The notes: generated by a model not told the origin, from the letters alone. A stretch of 37,181 bases of DNA from Pseudomonadota bacterium (GCA_026388275.1 JAPLKB010000045.1:1-37181); one strand, 5' to 3'. Counted from the stretch's first letter, positions 17,004 through 27,102 are shown. Numbers and translations are program-made.

Positions 17004-18247
17004 ATTTCATATATACGAGAATAAAAAGGGAATCTTTTACATAATGCTTTAACGTTTTCTTTTATTTCAAGATGGAGCGATTCATTTTCAAGATCACTGA
17101 GGGCTCTATCAATAAAATCACGGATGAGCTCCATTTCATGCTCCTTCATGCCCCGTGTAGTAACTGCCGGAGTACCTATTCTGATACCGCTTGTGACATT
17201 TGGACTCTTTGAATCGAAAGGAATCAGGTTTTTGTTGATCATGATCCCGCTTCTCTCGAGGACTTCCTGTGCCTGTTTCCCTGTTACCCCTCTGGGTGAC
17301 AGATCAACAAGGAACAGATGGTTGTCTGTACCTCCGGAGACTATACGAAAACCGCACTTCTCCATACTGGCGGCCAGGTGTTTGGCATTCTTGATAATCT
17401 GCCTTTGATATTCTCTGAATTCGTCACTCATGGCATTTTTCAACGCCACAGCTTTTGCCGCAATAACATGCATAAGCGGCCCGCCCTGAATACCGGGAAA
17501 AACAGCAGAGTCAATCTTTTTTGCAAATTCCTGTTTACAAAGTATTAATCCGCCTCTTGGTCCACGGAGTGTCTTATGGGTGGTTGTAGTTACAAAATGT
17601 GCATGTTCCACCGGACTCGGGTGCAGTCCTGCAACGATAAGTCCGGCAATATGGGCAATATCTGCCGTCAAATAGGCGCCCACTTCATCGGCAATCTCTC
17701 TGAACTTTTTGAAATCTATAACTCTCGAATACGCGCTGGCACCTGCAATAATCATATTCGGTTTTTCATCATGGGCAATTTTCCTGATCTCATCATAGTC
17801 GAGTTCTTCATTCGCACTTGAAACCTTATAGCCAACAGAGCGGTATTGCTTGCCGGAAAAGCTTACACGAGCGCCATGGGTCAGGTGCCCTCCATGATCT
17901 ATATCCATACCGAGGATTGTATCGCCTAATTTGAGAGCACCGTAAAAAACAGCCATATTTGCAGCAGAACCTGAATGAGGCTGGACATTTGCATGTTCAG
18001 CATGAAAAAGAGCTTTCGCCCTGTCTATGGCTATTTGTTCTATCTGATCAATATAGCCGCACCCGCTGTAATATCTTTTGAAAGGGTAGCCTTCCGCATA
18101 TTTATTTGTAAGGACAGAGCCTTGCGCTTCAAGAATCTCCTCATCAACATAATTCTCCGATGCAATCAGGATAAGGCTGTACTCCTCTCTTTCAATCTCC
18201 TGCTTTACAAGCCCATAAATCTCTTTATCTTTTTCTGCCAGTTTCAT
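17000..18247 (-). CDS. glyA: serine hydroxymethyltransferase
   Basis: A 415-residue PLP enzyme interconverting serine and glycine with transfer of a one-carbon unit to tetrahydrofolate. The Schiff-base lysine lies in [45 protein letters not shown] and [11 protein letters not shown] are all intact family motifs. The length is typical. It follows rpiB after a 64-bp gap and begins a sub-group with dCMP deaminase and nrdR. Confidence 0.97.
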   Translation of the reverse strand: MKLAEKDKEIYGLVKQEIEREEYSLILIASENYVDEEILEAQGSVLTNKYAEGYPFKRYYSGCGYIDQIEQIAIDRAKALFHAEHANVQPHSGSAANMAVFYGALKLGDTILGMDIDHGGHLTHGARVSFSGKQYRSVGYKVSSANEELDYDEIRKIAHDEKPNMIIAGASAYSRVIDFKKFREIADEVGAYLTADIAHIAGLIVAGLHPSPVEHAHFVTTTTHKTLRGPRGGLILCKQEFAKKIDSAVFPGIQGGPLMHVIAAKAVALKNAMSDEFREYQRQIIKNAKHLAASMEKCGFRIVSGGTDNHLFLVDLSPRGVTGKQAQEVLERSGIMINKNLIPFDSKSPNVTSGIRIGTPAVTTRGMKEHEMELIRDFIDRALSDLENESLHLEIKENVKALCKRFPFYSRIYEI

Positions 18248-18311
18248 AATTATTTCACCAGTCCGTATAATATAAAACCTGGAAGGTTGAACAATTTTTT
18301 CTATTCACCTT

Positions 18312-18764
18312 TCACTTATTCAGGTGTTTCTCCTCCCACTGCCTTATCTTTTCTACCCGTTTTTCGTGCCTTCCGCCTTCAAAAGATGTTCCGAGCCATG
18401 CTTTCACAATTTCTTCCGCCATTCCTTTGCCGATTACCCTTTCGCCGAGCACAAGTACGTTGGCATCAAGGTGTTTTCTGCTCTGGATCGCCGTATATAT
18501 ATCTTGTACGAGAGCTGCACGTATCCCTTTCACCTTATTGGCAACGACATTCATTCCAATACCGGTACCGCAAATAAATATACCTTTGTCTGCTTCTCCG
18601 GTTGATAAAAGTTCTGCAGCCTTAAAACCATAATCAGGGTAATCAACAGAGTTTTCTGAGTGTGTCCCGATATCAACAAAGGAATAACCTTCCTTCTCAA
18701 TAATACTTTTTATGTGTTCTTTCAACTCAAAACCGGCATGGTCTGAGGCAAGGACAATTTTCAT
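18312..18764 (-). CDS. rpiB: ribose-5-phosphate isomerase B
   Basis: A 150-residue RpiB/LacAB-family sugar-phosphate isomerase. [13 protein letters not shown] at the N-terminus and the [14 protein letters not shown] loop with its catalytic cysteine are characteristic. It interconverts ribose 5-phosphate and ribulose 5-phosphate; the latter feeds RibBA encoded downstream. It overlaps fabF by 4 bp. Confidence 0.95.
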   Translation of the reverse strand: MKIVLASDHAGFELKEHIKSIIEKEGYSFVDIGTHSENSVDYPDYGFKAAELLSTGEADKGIFICGTGIGMNVVANKVKGIRAALVQDIYTAIQSRKHLDANVLVLGERVIGKGMAEEIVKAWLGTSFEGGRHEKRVEKIRQWEEKHLNK

Positions 18765-20011
18765 CCACTAAATCTCCGGAATACAAGGGTCGAGTTCGTA
18801 CCGCCAAAACCGAATGAATTTGACAATGCAACATCTACCTTATGGCTCCTTGATTCATTGGGTACATAATCAAGATCACACTGCGGGTCAGGTGTCTCAT
18901 AGTTGATTGTAGGAGGGCAGATATTATCCCTTATGCTCAGCAGGGAAAATACTGCCTCTATCGCTCCCGCAGCGCCCAGCAAATGGCCTGTCATAGATTT
19001 GGTAGAGCTTACCGGGATCTTGTATGCTTTCTCTTTGAATACCTCTTTTATTGCAAGCGTCTCCGTATAGTCGTTCAATTCTGTTGATGTCCCATGGGCA
19101 TTAATATAATCTACATCTTCCGGCGACATTCCGGCGTCTTTCAATGCCATTTTAATGCAGCGGATAAACCCCTCTCCGTCCGGACATGGAGCAGTGATAT
19201 GGTATGCGTCCCCGTTATATCCGTAACCGGCTATTTCTCCGTATATCTTTGCTCCTCTTTTCAGGGCATGTTCAAGCTCTTCGAGAACTACAATACCCGA
19301 ACCTTCAGAAACAACAAAACCGTCCCTGTCCTTATCAAAGGGGCGCGATGCCTTCTGCGGTGCATCATTCCGTGTGGAAAGCGCCTTCATTGCATTAAAC
19401 CCGCCGACAGTAAGGGGGGTGAGGTTCGCTTCAGTTCCTCCAGCCACCATCACATCGGCATCCCCGTATATGATTATCCTGGATGCCTCTCCAATGGAGT
19501 GCGAGCCCGTTGCACATGCCGTTACAATGGACAGGTTCGGGCCTTTCAGGCCGTACCGGATCGCAATATGTCCCGGCGCCTCATTTGCTATCAGCATAGG
19601 GATAAAAAAGGGCGTAATTCTGCTGGGACCACGTTCCAGAAGAACACTATGGTACTTTTCAATGGTCGGCAGACCTCCGAGCCCCGTACCTACTACTACG
19701 CCCGCCCTTTCGGCGTCCTCTTTGTCCATGTCAAGGCCGGCATCTTCCATTGCTATCTTGGAAGCTGCAAGGGCATACTGGATAAATAAGTCAATCCTTT
19801 TAATCTCTTTTGGAGAAATATAATCTTCAGGTTTGAATTCCTTAATCTCACCGGCAAATTTTGTTTCATGCAGGGTAGTATCAAAACGGGTGATCGGGGC
19901 TATCCCCGATTCACCGTTTAAAATACGCTGCCATACATTTTCTAACCCGACACCGAGAGGCGTTGCAAGACCTAAACCAGTGGCAACCACCCTTCTTTTC
20001 AATGTATTCAC
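18761..20011 (-). CDS. fabF: 3-oxoacyl-ACP synthase II
   Basis: A 416-residue condensing enzyme that elongates acyl-ACP with malonyl-ACP. It shows the Cys-His-His triad: the nucleophilic Cys in [14 protein letters not shown], one His in [11 protein letters not shown], and the second in [13 protein letters not shown]. The C-terminal [10 protein letters not shown] is diagnostic. It follows acpP by 8 bp in the conserved fab cluster. Confidence 0.97.
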   Translation of the reverse strand: MNTLKRRVVATGLGLATPLGVGLENVWQRILNGESGIAPITRFDTTLHETKFAGEIKEFKPEDYISPKEIKRIDLFIQYALAASKIAMEDAGLDMDKEDAERAGVVVGTGLGGLPTIEKYHSVLLERGPSRITPFFIPMLIANEAPGHIAIRYGLKGPNLSIVTACATGSHSIGEASRIIIYGDADVMVAGGTEANLTPLTVGGFNAMKALSTRNDAPQKASRPFDKDRDGFVVSEGSGIVVLEELEHALKRGAKIYGEIAGYGYNGDAYHITAPCPDGEGFIRCIKMALKDAGMSPEDVDYINAHGTSTELNDYTETLAIKEVFKEKAYKIPVSSTKSMTGHLLGAAGAIEAVFSLLSIRDNICPPTINYETPDPQCDLDYVPNESRSHKVDVALSNSFGFGGTNSTLVFRRFSG

Positions 20012-20019
20012 CTCGTTGG

Positions 20020-20259
20020 TTATTTTTCTGCCATACGCTGTTCTATATATTTGATTGCATCGCCCACTGTCTCCATCTTCTCTGCATCTTCATCCGGAAT
20101 TTCAATCCCGTATGCATCTTCCAGCGCCATGATGAGTTCAACAATGTCAAGCGAGTCAGCTCCAAGGTCATCAATAAACTTTGCTTCAGGAATGACTTCG
20201 GACTCGTTTACTCCGAGCTGTTCAACAATCATCTCTTTTACCTTTTCTGTTACTGTCAT
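20020..20259 (-). CDS. acpP: acyl carrier protein
   Basis: A 79-residue acidic four-helix protein with the phosphopantetheine-attachment serine in [12 protein letters not shown]. It carries growing acyl chains between the Fab enzymes. The length and C-terminal AIKYIE are normal. It has a good GGAGG ribosome-binding site and an 85-bp gap to fabG upstream. Confidence 0.97.
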   Translation of the reverse strand: MTVTEKVKEMIVEQLGVNESEVIPEAKFIDDLGADSLDIVELIMALEDAYGIEIPDEDAEKMETVGDAIKYIEQRMAEK

Positions 20260-20344
20260 CTAAGAATCACCTCCTCGATTTATTAACACTGACACTATAT
20301 TGCCAGTTATCAGCGGTCGCCAATAAAATCTGCAACTTAAAACA

Positions 20345-21070
20345 CTACATATATAAGCCACCGTTGACGTTTATCGTTTCTCCCGTAATGTAACCCCCGT
20401 ATTCGGAAAGCAGGAAGTATACAACACGGGCTATGTCTATGGGTTCGCCGTATTTCTTTAAGGGAATTGCCTTACGCATTTCCTCCTTATATTTATCGTC
20501 CAGTATCTCCGTCATTTTTGTGTTGATAAAACCCGGGGCAACAGCATTTACCCTTATGCCCCTCTCTCCATATTCTTTTGCTGTGCTTTTTGTAAAGCCT
20601 ATAATGCCTGCTTTGCTTGCAGCATAATTTGACTGACCTGCGTTGCCCATCACCCCGGCAATCGACGAGATATTTACAATAGAGCCGCCTGTTTTCAGCA
20701 TATGCCTTATAACTGCTCTTGTACAGTTAAAAACGCTCTTCAGGTTCACCCGGATTACCCTGTCCCAGTCTTCTTCCTTCATCCTTAACAATAATTTATC
20801 AATCGTAATACCGGCATTGTTAACAAGGTTGCTGATCTGTCCCATGTTTTTTACTACACTGTTGACAGCCTCTTCAACGGCTGTGAAATCTGACACATCA
20901 ACTTGATAAAATTCAGCCTTTCTTCCTTTATCCGTAATTGCATTCAGCACTTCATTGCCATCAATGATATCAAATATAACAATATCTCCACCTTTATCCG
21001 CTAAAAATTCCGCTATTGTCCGGCCAATGCCCTGTGCACCACCGGTAACTATTGTTACAGTGTCCTTCAT
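20345..21070 (-). CDS. fabG: 3-oxoacyl-ACP reductase FabG
   Basis: A 241-residue short-chain dehydrogenase that reduces 3-oxoacyl-ACP with NADPH. TGGAQGIGRTIA is the cofactor-binding loop, NNAGIT is conserved, and the catalytic Ser, Tyr and Lys lie in VNISSIAG and YAASK. The C-terminal YITGETINVNGGLYM is typical of FabG. It overlaps fabD by 4 bp. Confidence 0.96.
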   Translation of the reverse strand: MKDTVTIVTGGAQGIGRTIAEFLADKGGDIVIFDIIDGNEVLNAITDKGRKAEFYQVDVSDFTAVEEAVNSVVKNMGQISNLVNNAGITIDKLLLRMKEEDWDRVIRVNLKSVFNCTRAVIRHMLKTGGSIVNISSIAGVMGNAGQSNYAASKAGIIGFTKSTAKEYGERGIRVNAVAPGFINTKMTEILDDKYKEEMRKAIPLKKYGEPIDIARVVYFLLSEYGGYITGETINVNGGLYM

Positions 21071-22005
21071 ACAAGCAACCCCTTCACCGCCTCGATATCT
21101 TCAAACTCTTCCACATTATAGCATGGAATATCAGGTTCTATTCTCTTTATCAGGTTTGAAAGCACTTTCTGAGGTCCTACCTCCAGGAATGCCTCAACGC
21201 CTTCTTTTGCCATTCGCATTATACAACTTTCCCATAAAACAGGCGAAAACATCTGTCTGTAAAGCTTGCCCGGTATGGCATTCTTATCTTTCTCAGGACA
21301 GGCATCTACATTGCAAACAACCGGGGTCTCTATATTGCTGCCCGGGATTTTACGCAATTCTTCTTCTAATCCTTCTGCCGCCTCCCTCATCAGGGGGCTG
21401 TGGAAGGGTCCTGAAACATTTAAGAATATGGCTTTTTTATACCCTATACCCTTAAGTTTTTCAACAGCCTCTTTTAAAGCGTCCACATTACCCGACAAAA
21501 CCACCTGTTCTTTGGAATTAAGGTTTGCCGGCACAGCCACATAATCATCATGGGAGATTTCCCGTAAAACAGGCTCTATCTTCCCCATATCAGCACCGAT
21601 AAGAGCTACCATACCGCCTTTGCCCTTCGGACAAGCTTCTTCCATAAGGAGGCCTCTTTTTCTCGTAATCTTCAGGGCATCCTCAAATTTAAAAAAACCT
21701 CCGGCAAGTAATGCTGTGTACTCACCAAGGCTGTGCCCTGCAACAAGGTACGGGGAAATACCTGTCTCTGTTTTGAGTACCTTATATACAACATAGCTCG
21801 CAAGGAGCAGGGAAGGTTGAGTATTGTATGTCTGCCGTAATTCATCTTCGGGTCCTTCGAAACAAAGCTTTGTTATGGGAAAGCCAAGCGTTTCATCGGC
21901 TGTTTTAAACAGGTCTCTCACATATTCAAACCGGTCATAGAGTCCCTTACCCATGCCCACACGCTGGGAACCCTGACCCGGAAAAACAACGCCAATTTTT
22001 TTCAT
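21067..22005 (-). CDS. fabD: malonyl-CoA:ACP transacylase
   Basis: A 312-residue enzyme loading malonate onto ACP. FPGQGSQRVGMG begins the protein; the nucleophilic serine is in AGHSLGEYTAL; the catalytic His lies in SGPFHSPLM. The length is normal. It overlaps fabG and follows the acyl-CoA dehydrogenase by 76 bp. Confidence 0.96.
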   Translation of the reverse strand: MKKIGVVFPGQGSQRVGMGKGLYDRFEYVRDLFKTADETLGFPITKLCFEGPEDELRQTYNTQPSLLLASYVVYKVLKTETGISPYLVAGHSLGEYTALLAGGFFKFEDALKITRKRGLLMEEACPKGKGGMVALIGADMGKIEPVLREISHDDYVAVPANLNSKEQVVLSGNVDALKEAVEKLKGIGYKKAIFLNVSGPFHSPLMREAAEGLEEELRKIPGSNIETPVVCNVDACPEKDKNAIPGKLYRQMFSPVLWESCIMRMAKEGVEAFLEVGPQKVLSNLIKRIEPDIPCYNVEEFEDIEAVKGLLV

Positions 22006-22081
22006 TTAAATCCTCTTTTCTTGTTGAATTATTAATTCTATCCAATAACCCAACATTCAAAACTTAAAACTCAACACTGCT

Positions 22082-23245
22082 TTATCTCTTCTTTCTCGAT
22101 GCCGCCTCTTTCACAAGCTCAAGGGCAATTACATTCCTCTGGATCTGGTTTGCCCCTTCATATATCTGAAGTATTTTTGCATCTCTCATCATCTTTTCAA
22201 CCGGGTATTCTTTCATGTACCCGTATCCTCCAAAGATCTGAATGGCATCAACAGTTACCTTCATCGCTACGTCACTCGGAAAGACCTTGGCCATAGCCGA
22301 AACTTTTGAAAAATCCTTCGGGTTGCTGTCTATATATCGCGCAACAGCATATATAAGGGCGCGGGCAGCTTCGACCTGCATAGCCATGTCGGCAAGCATA
22401 TGTTGCAAAGCCTGGAACGTGATGATCTTTCTTTCAAATTGTTCCCTCTCTCTGGCATAATGAACCGCTTCATCAAGGGCGCCCTGCGCAACCCCGACGG
22501 CCTGTGCGCCGATACCAGGCCTTGTCCTGTCGAATGTCTTCATAGCGAGAATAAAACCCATCCCCTCTCTACCTATAACATTTTCTTTAGGAACTTTGCA
22601 ATCCTGAAATACAAGCTCTCTTGTCGCAGAAGCCCTTATGCCAAGCTTCTTCTCTTTTTTGCCGAAGGAAAAACCTTCCATACCCTTCTCAAGAATAAAA
22701 CCTGTTGCACCCCTGCCGCCCTTGCTTCTGTCGGTCATTGCAATAACACTGTATATTTCAGCTTCACCGCCGTTTGTTATCCATTGTTTTGTCCCATTCA
22801 GGATGTATTCATCCCCTACTTTTTTCGCCTCAGTTCTGATTCCCTGGGCATCACTCCCTGCATTAGCTTCTGTCAGGGCAAAGGCGCCGAGCCTATTACC
22901 GCTTGATATTTCCGGCAGATATTTCTTCTTCTGTGCCTCAGAACCGCCGAGCAGGATCGGATATGCGCCAAGAAGGCTTGCTGCATAGCTTACCGAAATG
23001 CCAAGACAACCCTTACTCAACTCTTCAACAACAATACAGTTTTCAAAAACTCCCCCTCCTGTCCCGCCATATTCCTCAGGGATATTTACACCAAAAAGAC
23101 CGGTTTCAGCACATGCCTTCATCACAGTCCAGGGAAATTCCTCCTTTTCGTCAAGCTCTGCCCTTACAGGGATTATTTTATCTTCAGTAATTCTTCGAGC
23201 CAATGCCTGAATCTGCCTCTGATCTTCCGTTAAAAAATAATCCAT
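22082..23245 (-). CDS. acyl-CoA dehydrogenase
   Basis: A 387-residue FAD enzyme of the acyl-CoA dehydrogenase superfamily. Signatures are GAFALTEANAGSDAQG (about 125-140), QWITNGGEAEIY, and IFGGYGYMKEYPVEKMMRDAKILQIYEG with the catalytic-base Glu in IYEG, as in short-chain (butyryl-type) members. It normally makes 2-enoyl-CoA, passing electrons to ETF. It sits between plsX and fabD, where fabH is usually found, and overlaps plsX by 16 bp. It may serve beta-oxidation or syntrophic acid metabolism, or a reductive role in lipid synthesis. The substrate cannot be read from sequence. Confidence 0.93.
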   Translation of the reverse strand: MDYFLTEDQRQIQALARRITEDKIIPVRAELDEKEEFPWTVMKACAETGLFGVNIPEEYGGTGGGVFENCIVVEELSKGCLGISVSYAASLLGAYPILLGGSEAQKKKYLPEISSGNRLGAFALTEANAGSDAQGIRTEAKKVGDEYILNGTKQWITNGGEAEIYSVIAMTDRSKGGRGATGFILEKGMEGFSFGKKEKKLGIRASATRELVFQDCKVPKENVIGREGMGFILAMKTFDRTRPGIGAQAVGVAQGALDEAVHYAREREQFERKIITFQALQHMLADMAMQVEAARALIYAVARYIDSNPKDFSKVSAMAKVFPSDVAMKVTVDAIQIFGGYGYMKEYPVEKMMRDAKILQIYEGANQIQRNVIALELVKEAASRKKR

Positions 23246-24258
23246 TTCTTCTTCTCCTTTTTCTTCTGAAGTGATTGGTGGCTCTGCATTGTCTCTTTTA
23301 TAAATTCGTTCAGATTTTTTTCAACGAATCCTTTTGCTAAGGCTATTGCGTTTTTTATCGCTTTACCATTGGATTTTCCGTGGCATATGATACATACGCC
23401 GTCAACCCCCAGAAGGGGTGCGCCGCCTGTTTCAGAATAATCGATCTTCTTGGCAATTTCCTTAAACACATCTTTAATAAAAAGATAGCCTATCTTACGC
23501 AGTAATTTTTTTTCAATACCCTCTTTAAGTAATACCATTAAAGCATCAGCTACTCCCTCGCTTACCTTCAATGCTACGTTTCCAACAAAACCGTCGCTTA
23601 CCACAACATCGGTACTGCCGTCATGCACATTCGTACCTTCTACATATCCGACATAATTAAGCCCCAGTTTTTCTAACATGGCGTGTGCTTCTCTTGTTAA
23701 TTCGTTTCCTTTTGTCTCTTCTTCGGCGTTGCTCAGGATACCGACTTTCGGAGCCTTTATACCCAGGGCACACTTTGCAAAAACATCTCCCATCAGGGCA
23801 AATTGAACAAGGTTTATAGGCTTGCAATCAACGTTACCACCCGAATCGATAAGGATTGTTGACCCTCCCTTTGCATTCGGATTCAGCGTTGCTATCGCCG
23901 GCCTGTCCACAGATGCCAGCCTTCCCAGGGTAAAAATAGCAAAGGCCATTGCTGCTCCGGAATTACCTGCTGTAACGACAGCCTGAACCTTCCCGGATTT
24001 CATCAGCTCAAAGGCCCTGTTAATGGAAGAATCTTTCTTTCTTCTCAAGGCATTTGAAGGGGATTCATCCATCTCGACACAGGTCGGTGTATGAACAATC
24101 TCAATGCCTTCAGGGTTTCTTATCAGCGGTTTTATAGCATTTTCATCACCAAGAAGAATGATATCCGCTATCTTTTCACTGCAAGCAAGCTCCACCCCTT
24201 CAACTACGGCACGGGGTGCGAAGTCTCCTCCCATTCCGTCAACCGCTATCTTTATCAT
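23230..24258 (-). CDS. plsX: phosphate acyltransferase PlsX
   Basis: A 342-residue enzyme forming acyl-phosphate from acyl-ACP for phospholipid synthesis. IAVDGMGGDFAP at the N-terminus, VVTAGNSGAAMA, ILIDSGGNVDCKP and GVDGVCIICHGKSN are diagnostic. The C-terminus is highly basic (QKKKEKKKW) and overlaps the acyl-CoA dehydrogenase start by 16 bp. It follows rpmF by 6 bp, the usual rpmF-plsX order. Confidence 0.96.
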   Translation of the reverse strand: MIKIAVDGMGGDFAPRAVVEGVELACSEKIADIILLGDENAIKPLIRNPEGIEIVHTPTCVEMDESPSNALRRKKDSSINRAFELMKSGKVQAVVTAGNSGAAMAFAIFTLGRLASVDRPAIATLNPNAKGGSTILIDSGGNVDCKPINLVQFALMGDVFAKCALGIKAPKVGILSNAEEETKGNELTREAHAMLEKLGLNYVGYVEGTNVHDGSTDVVVSDGFVGNVALKVSEGVADALMVLLKEGIEKKLLRKIGYLFIKDVFKEIAKKIDYSETGGAPLLGVDGVCIICHGKSNGKAIKNAIALAKGFVEKNLNEFIKETMQSHQSLQKKKEKKKWIIF

Positions 24259-24264
24259 AACTGT

Positions 24265-24447
24265 TTATGCTTCTTTGACCTTTAAAAACTGTTTACCCCT
24301 GTAAAATCCGCACTTAGGGCATACAATGTGCGGTAATTTAGGTTCTTTACAGTTCGGACAAAGCCCAACATTAACAGCCGTTAATTTATAATGTGTTCTT
24401 CGTTTGTCCCTTTTTGACTGAGAAGTTTTTCTTTTTGGAACTGCCAT
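24265..24447 (-). CDS. rpmF: 50S ribosomal protein L32
   Basis: A 60-residue ribosomal protein. [17 protein letters not shown] is the L32 start, and CPNC...CPKCG (four Cys) forms the zinc ribbon of the C+ type. AAGGAG lies 7 bp upstream of the ATG. Its first 62 bp overlap the 3' end of yceD in another frame. Confidence 0.96.
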   Translation of the reverse strand: MAVPKRKTSQSKRDKRRTHYKLTAVNVGLCPNCKEPKLPHIVCPKCGFYRGKQFLKVKEA

Positions 24448-24973
24448 AATTATCTCCTTGGCGCGCTAAAAAAGCGTTTAATTTTTCCTCCAGCAACTTA
24501 TTTGCAACTTTATTACAATGACACTCTTCAATATTATTGTTCTTTCCGCATACAGGACATAGTCCCCTGCAATCTTCTCTGCAAAGGGGTTTGATAGGTA
24601 TGCTCAGTAACACCTCTTCATATATCAACGGATTTATGTCTATCTCGTCGCCTTCATAATAATAGACTTCCAGATCTTCCTCGGCAAGCTCAAGCTCTGT
24701 GTCCGGTACAGAGATTTTTTTTTGAAGCCCCACATCGAGAAAGGTCTGTATTATAAAAGGAAATACATCCGTACACCTGCCGCACATAAGGGAAAGGGAA
24801 CAGCCGATAGAACCTTCCAGCCTCACATTGTTTTCAAACTTCCGGACAACCAATTCATAATCAACAGGAGCAAGAAAAGAAAACTCATTTTCTATCGTTC
24901 CTTTTAGCTGTGAGCCATCTATCTTTCCTTTTAATACAGCTCCATCTTCTATCTCTGAAAGCCTTATAAACAT
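24386..24973 (-). CDS. yceD: YceD family (DUF177) protein
   Basis: A 195-residue protein of the YceD/DUF177 family, which almost always precedes rpmF and in plants and E. coli is linked to 23S rRNA maturation. The C-terminal third has the usual metal-binding cysteines ([16 protein letters not shown], then ECHC) after the acidic [21 protein letters not shown]. Family members normally end near LEEKL; here about 27 extra residues read through the rpmF ribosome-binding site and 62 bp into rpmF. A consensus promoter lies just upstream, so this is probably the first gene of the lipid operon. Confidence 0.92.
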   Translation of the reverse strand: MFIRLSEIEDGAVLKGKIDGSQLKGTIENEFSFLAPVDYELVVRKFENNVRLEGSIGCSLSLMCGRCTDVFPFIIQTFLDVGLQKKISVPDTELELAEEDLEVYYYEGDEIDINPLIYEEVLLSIPIKPLCREDCRGLCPVCGKNNNIEECHCNKVANKLLEEKLNAFLARQGDNYGSSKKKNFSVKKGQTKNTL

Positions 24974-24996
24974 ATCTCCCTTCTTTTGAGTGTGAT

Positions 24997-25026
24997 AATA
25001 TAATTGGTTTATCCTTTAATTGTCAA
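24997..25026 (-). promoter_or_regulatory. sigma70 promoter of the yceD-rpmF-plsX-fab operon
   Basis: Minus-strand TTGACA (25021-25026) is followed after 17-18 bp by TTATAT/TATATT at about 24997-25003. This near-perfect promoter lies about 25-50 bp upstream of yceD. It probably drives the long minus-strand run of lipid genes and perhaps the genes beyond. Confidence 0.7.
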
Positions 25027-25031
25027 GGAAA

Positions 25032-25304
25032 TTAACCCGTTGTAACTGTTGTGGTTTTGCCTGCTACTTTTTCTATCATTGCTTCATCAACAGGTATTGA
25101 AACAAGTTTTTTCTTGTCCTTATCTCCCCTTATTATCTTAATTTCAGATTTTTTCACACCAAAAATATCTGACAGATAACCGACAAGTTCCTCATTCGCT
25201 TTACCTTCAACGGGCAGTGATATGAGCTTCACCTTCAAGCCTGCCCCTTCCCGAACAAACCCCCTCTTTTTTGCATTGGTTATAACTTTTATTTCAATAT
25301 TCAC
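25032..25304 (-). CDS. DUF167 (YggU-like) family protein
   Basis: A 90-residue protein of the DUF167/YggU family. The segments VEGKANEELVGYLSDIFGVKKSEIKIIRGDKDKKKLV match the family core (conserved GKAN and GxxSRxK-like loop). The biochemical role is not established. It is separated from yggT by 190 bp and from yceD by the promoter region. The repetitive tail GKTTTVTTG is family-atypical. Confidence 0.85.
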   Translation of the reverse strand: MNIEIKVITNAKKRGFVREGAGLKVKLISLPVEGKANEELVGYLSDIFGVKKSEIKIIRGDKDKKKLVSIPVDEAMIEKVAGKTTTVTTG

Positions 25305-25460
25305 GGCATCTTTCCTGTATTATCTCTGCTCCGCACTTTGTTGAATCTGTTCTTTGCATCGTTTTATTTCATTATTGTTCAGTTTTCCTGATTTAAAAAA
25401 CCTTAATTGTTCCCATGCGATCTATTACAATAATATTACTTTTGCCCTCTTCCGTCCCAT

Positions 25461-25499
25461 AAATAGTTGCCAACCGGGGTTTCAGGATGGCAACTATTT
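25461..25499. terminator. 12-bp inverted repeat at the end of yggT
   Basis: AAATAGTTGCCA (25461-25472) pairs perfectly with TGGCAACTATTT (25488-25499). The 3' arm contains the yggT stop codon. It could terminate yggT transcription, but the U-run is short and lies within the stem. Confidence 0.5.
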
Positions 25500-25793
25500 C
25501 ATCCTCATGCCCATATCGAAAAGGGTTGATACAAGGAACTTTTGAATAAAAATAACAGCCAACATTAATATAAAGGGCGCCACATCAACCATGCCAATCC
25601 TTGTAGGAATGATCTTTGAGATTCTGTACGTCAGAGGATCTACAAGCATACAGATAGTTTTGACAATAGGGTTAGAGGGGTCAGGTCTTATCCATGACAG
25701 GATAGCTCGTGCAAAGATTACCCAGAAATACAGATCAAGCAAAAGATTTAATACATAAGCAATGCCTGAAAACAGATTGCCGAAAACAAACAT
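25494..25793 (-). CDS. YggT family membrane protein
   Basis: A 99-residue protein with two hydrophobic helices (about 4-30 and 66-86) separated by ARAILSWIRPDPSNPIVKTICMLVDPLTYRISKIIP, the conserved YggT core (W-[IV]-x-P-x-x-x-NP and DPxxxRxxxxxP). The family is linked to cell division, osmotic shock or plastid thylakoid biogenesis, with the mechanism unclear. It lies 40 bp downstream of mtaB on the same strand. Confidence 0.9.
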   Translation of the reverse strand: MFVFGNLFSGIAYVLNLLLDLYFWVIFARAILSWIRPDPSNPIVKTICMLVDPLTYRISKIIPTRIGMVDVAPFILMLAVIFIQKFLVSTLFDMGMRMK

Positions 25794-25833
25794 AATATCC
25801 TCCCGGATAAATAAGGCGCAAATTTTTCACTGC

Positions 25834-27102
25834 CTACTTCTTCACTTCTCCAAGCAGCAGATTTTCCTTAATTTCTTTTATTTTAACCATTACCAGCTTA
25901 TTTTCAAGATTTTTCTGATATGGAATATATACAGGCATATAGTTATCGGTATAGCCCCTCATGTATACCCCTTTATAGAGCTTGCCTTCCGGTATAATGA
26001 TCTGTTCTGTGCCAATAAACTGCCGATAAAAAACCAGTCTTTTTTCAGCGTCAAGCATCTTTAACCTGCGCACCCTTTGCTTTTTTAGTGATTCAGGGAT
26101 GCTTCCTGCTATTGAAAAAGCTGCTGTTCCTTTCCGGGCTGCAAATGGAAAGACATGGAGATAATATATCGGCAATGATTCAAGGAACCGGTACGTCTCT
26201 TCAAATAACCCTTCATCTTCTCCGGGAAACCCTGCTATTACATCCATACCGATGCCGACACCTTTTATCCTGTTTTGGATATTATCAATGATATCCATCA
26301 TATAGGCACTATTATACCGTCGCCCCATCTTTTCAAGTATTGCATCAGACCCGCTTTGGAGCGGGATATGGAGGCTTTTTGTAATCTTTTTAGAACCGGC
26401 TATAATTTCAATAAATTCTCCATCAATATAAAGGGGATCAATGGAGCTTATCCGTATCCGGTCAGGTGTTTCGCTTGTTTCAAGGAGCGTTATCAAATTC
26501 TTTAAATCCGTATTTGACGCCGAATCCCTGTAAGAGGCTATCTCTATACCGGTGAGAACAACCTCTTTTATCCCTTTTTCCTTCAGTGCGCCAAGGGTCT
26601 CCAGAATCTCCGCTGCCGGTTTACTTCTCGGCTTCCCTCTTGCAAAGGGGACCACGCAATAGCTGCAAAATTTGTCGCAGCCGTCCTGAATCTTGAGAAA
26701 AAACCTGGTTTTACCAATGGGCAATGTGTCAACAATACATGCTTCCAGGGAAAACAGCGCCCTCTCCGACACAAAAACACCTTTTTTATCGAGGAAATCA
26801 ACGATACGGAACTTTTCAGCCTGACCCAGGATAAGGTCAGCACCAAATGAGCGCTCAGGGTAGACCTGTCCGTGACAACCGGCAATGATGATTTTTGCCT
26901 TATCATTCTCCCTGCGGCTCCGGTTTATAAATCTCCTGATATCCCTTTCTGCCCCGTCTGTTAATGTGCAGGCATCAATGATAATAATATCGGCATGAGA
27001 CATGGGGGATCGTGCCAATCCGGCGTTTTCAAGATTACTGGAAATTACATAAGAATCCCATTGGTTTGCCTTACAGCCGGTGGTATGGATGAAAAAGTTC
27101 AT
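25834..27102 (-). CDS. mtaB: tRNA t6A37 methylthiotransferase MtaB
   Basis: A 422-residue radical-SAM enzyme of the MiaB/MtaB family that adds a methylthio group to t6A37 of tRNAs reading ANN codons. The N-terminal UPF0004 domain has three cysteines for the auxiliary [4Fe-4S] cluster (TTGCKANQ, DACTLTDGA, IAGCHGQVYPE). The radical-SAM motif is DGCDKFCSYC, followed by FARGKPRSK. A TRAM-like domain lies at the C-terminus (about 360-420). I chose ATG 27102 (MNFFIHTTGCKAN) because family members start there and AAAGGA lies upstream; ATG 27138 adds 12 residues. Confidence 0.92.
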   Translation of the reverse strand: MNFFIHTTGCKANQWDSYVISSNLENAGLARSPMSHADIIIIDACTLTDGAERDIRRFINRSRRENDKAKIIIAGCHGQVYPERSFGADLILGQAEKFRIVDFLDKKGVFVSERALFSLEACIVDTLPIGKTRFFLKIQDGCDKFCSYCVVPFARGKPRSKPAAEILETLGALKEKGIKEVVLTGIEIASYRDSASNTDLKNLITLLETSETPDRIRISSIDPLYIDGEFIEIIAGSKKITKSLHIPLQSGSDAILEKMGRRYNSAYMMDIIDNIQNRIKGVGIGMDVIAGFPGEDEGLFEETYRFLESLPIYYLHVFPFAARKGTAAFSIAGSIPESLKKQRVRRLKMLDAEKRLVFYRQFIGTEQIIIPEGKLYKGVYMRGYTDNYMPVYIPYQKNLENKLVMVKIKEIKENLLLGEVKK

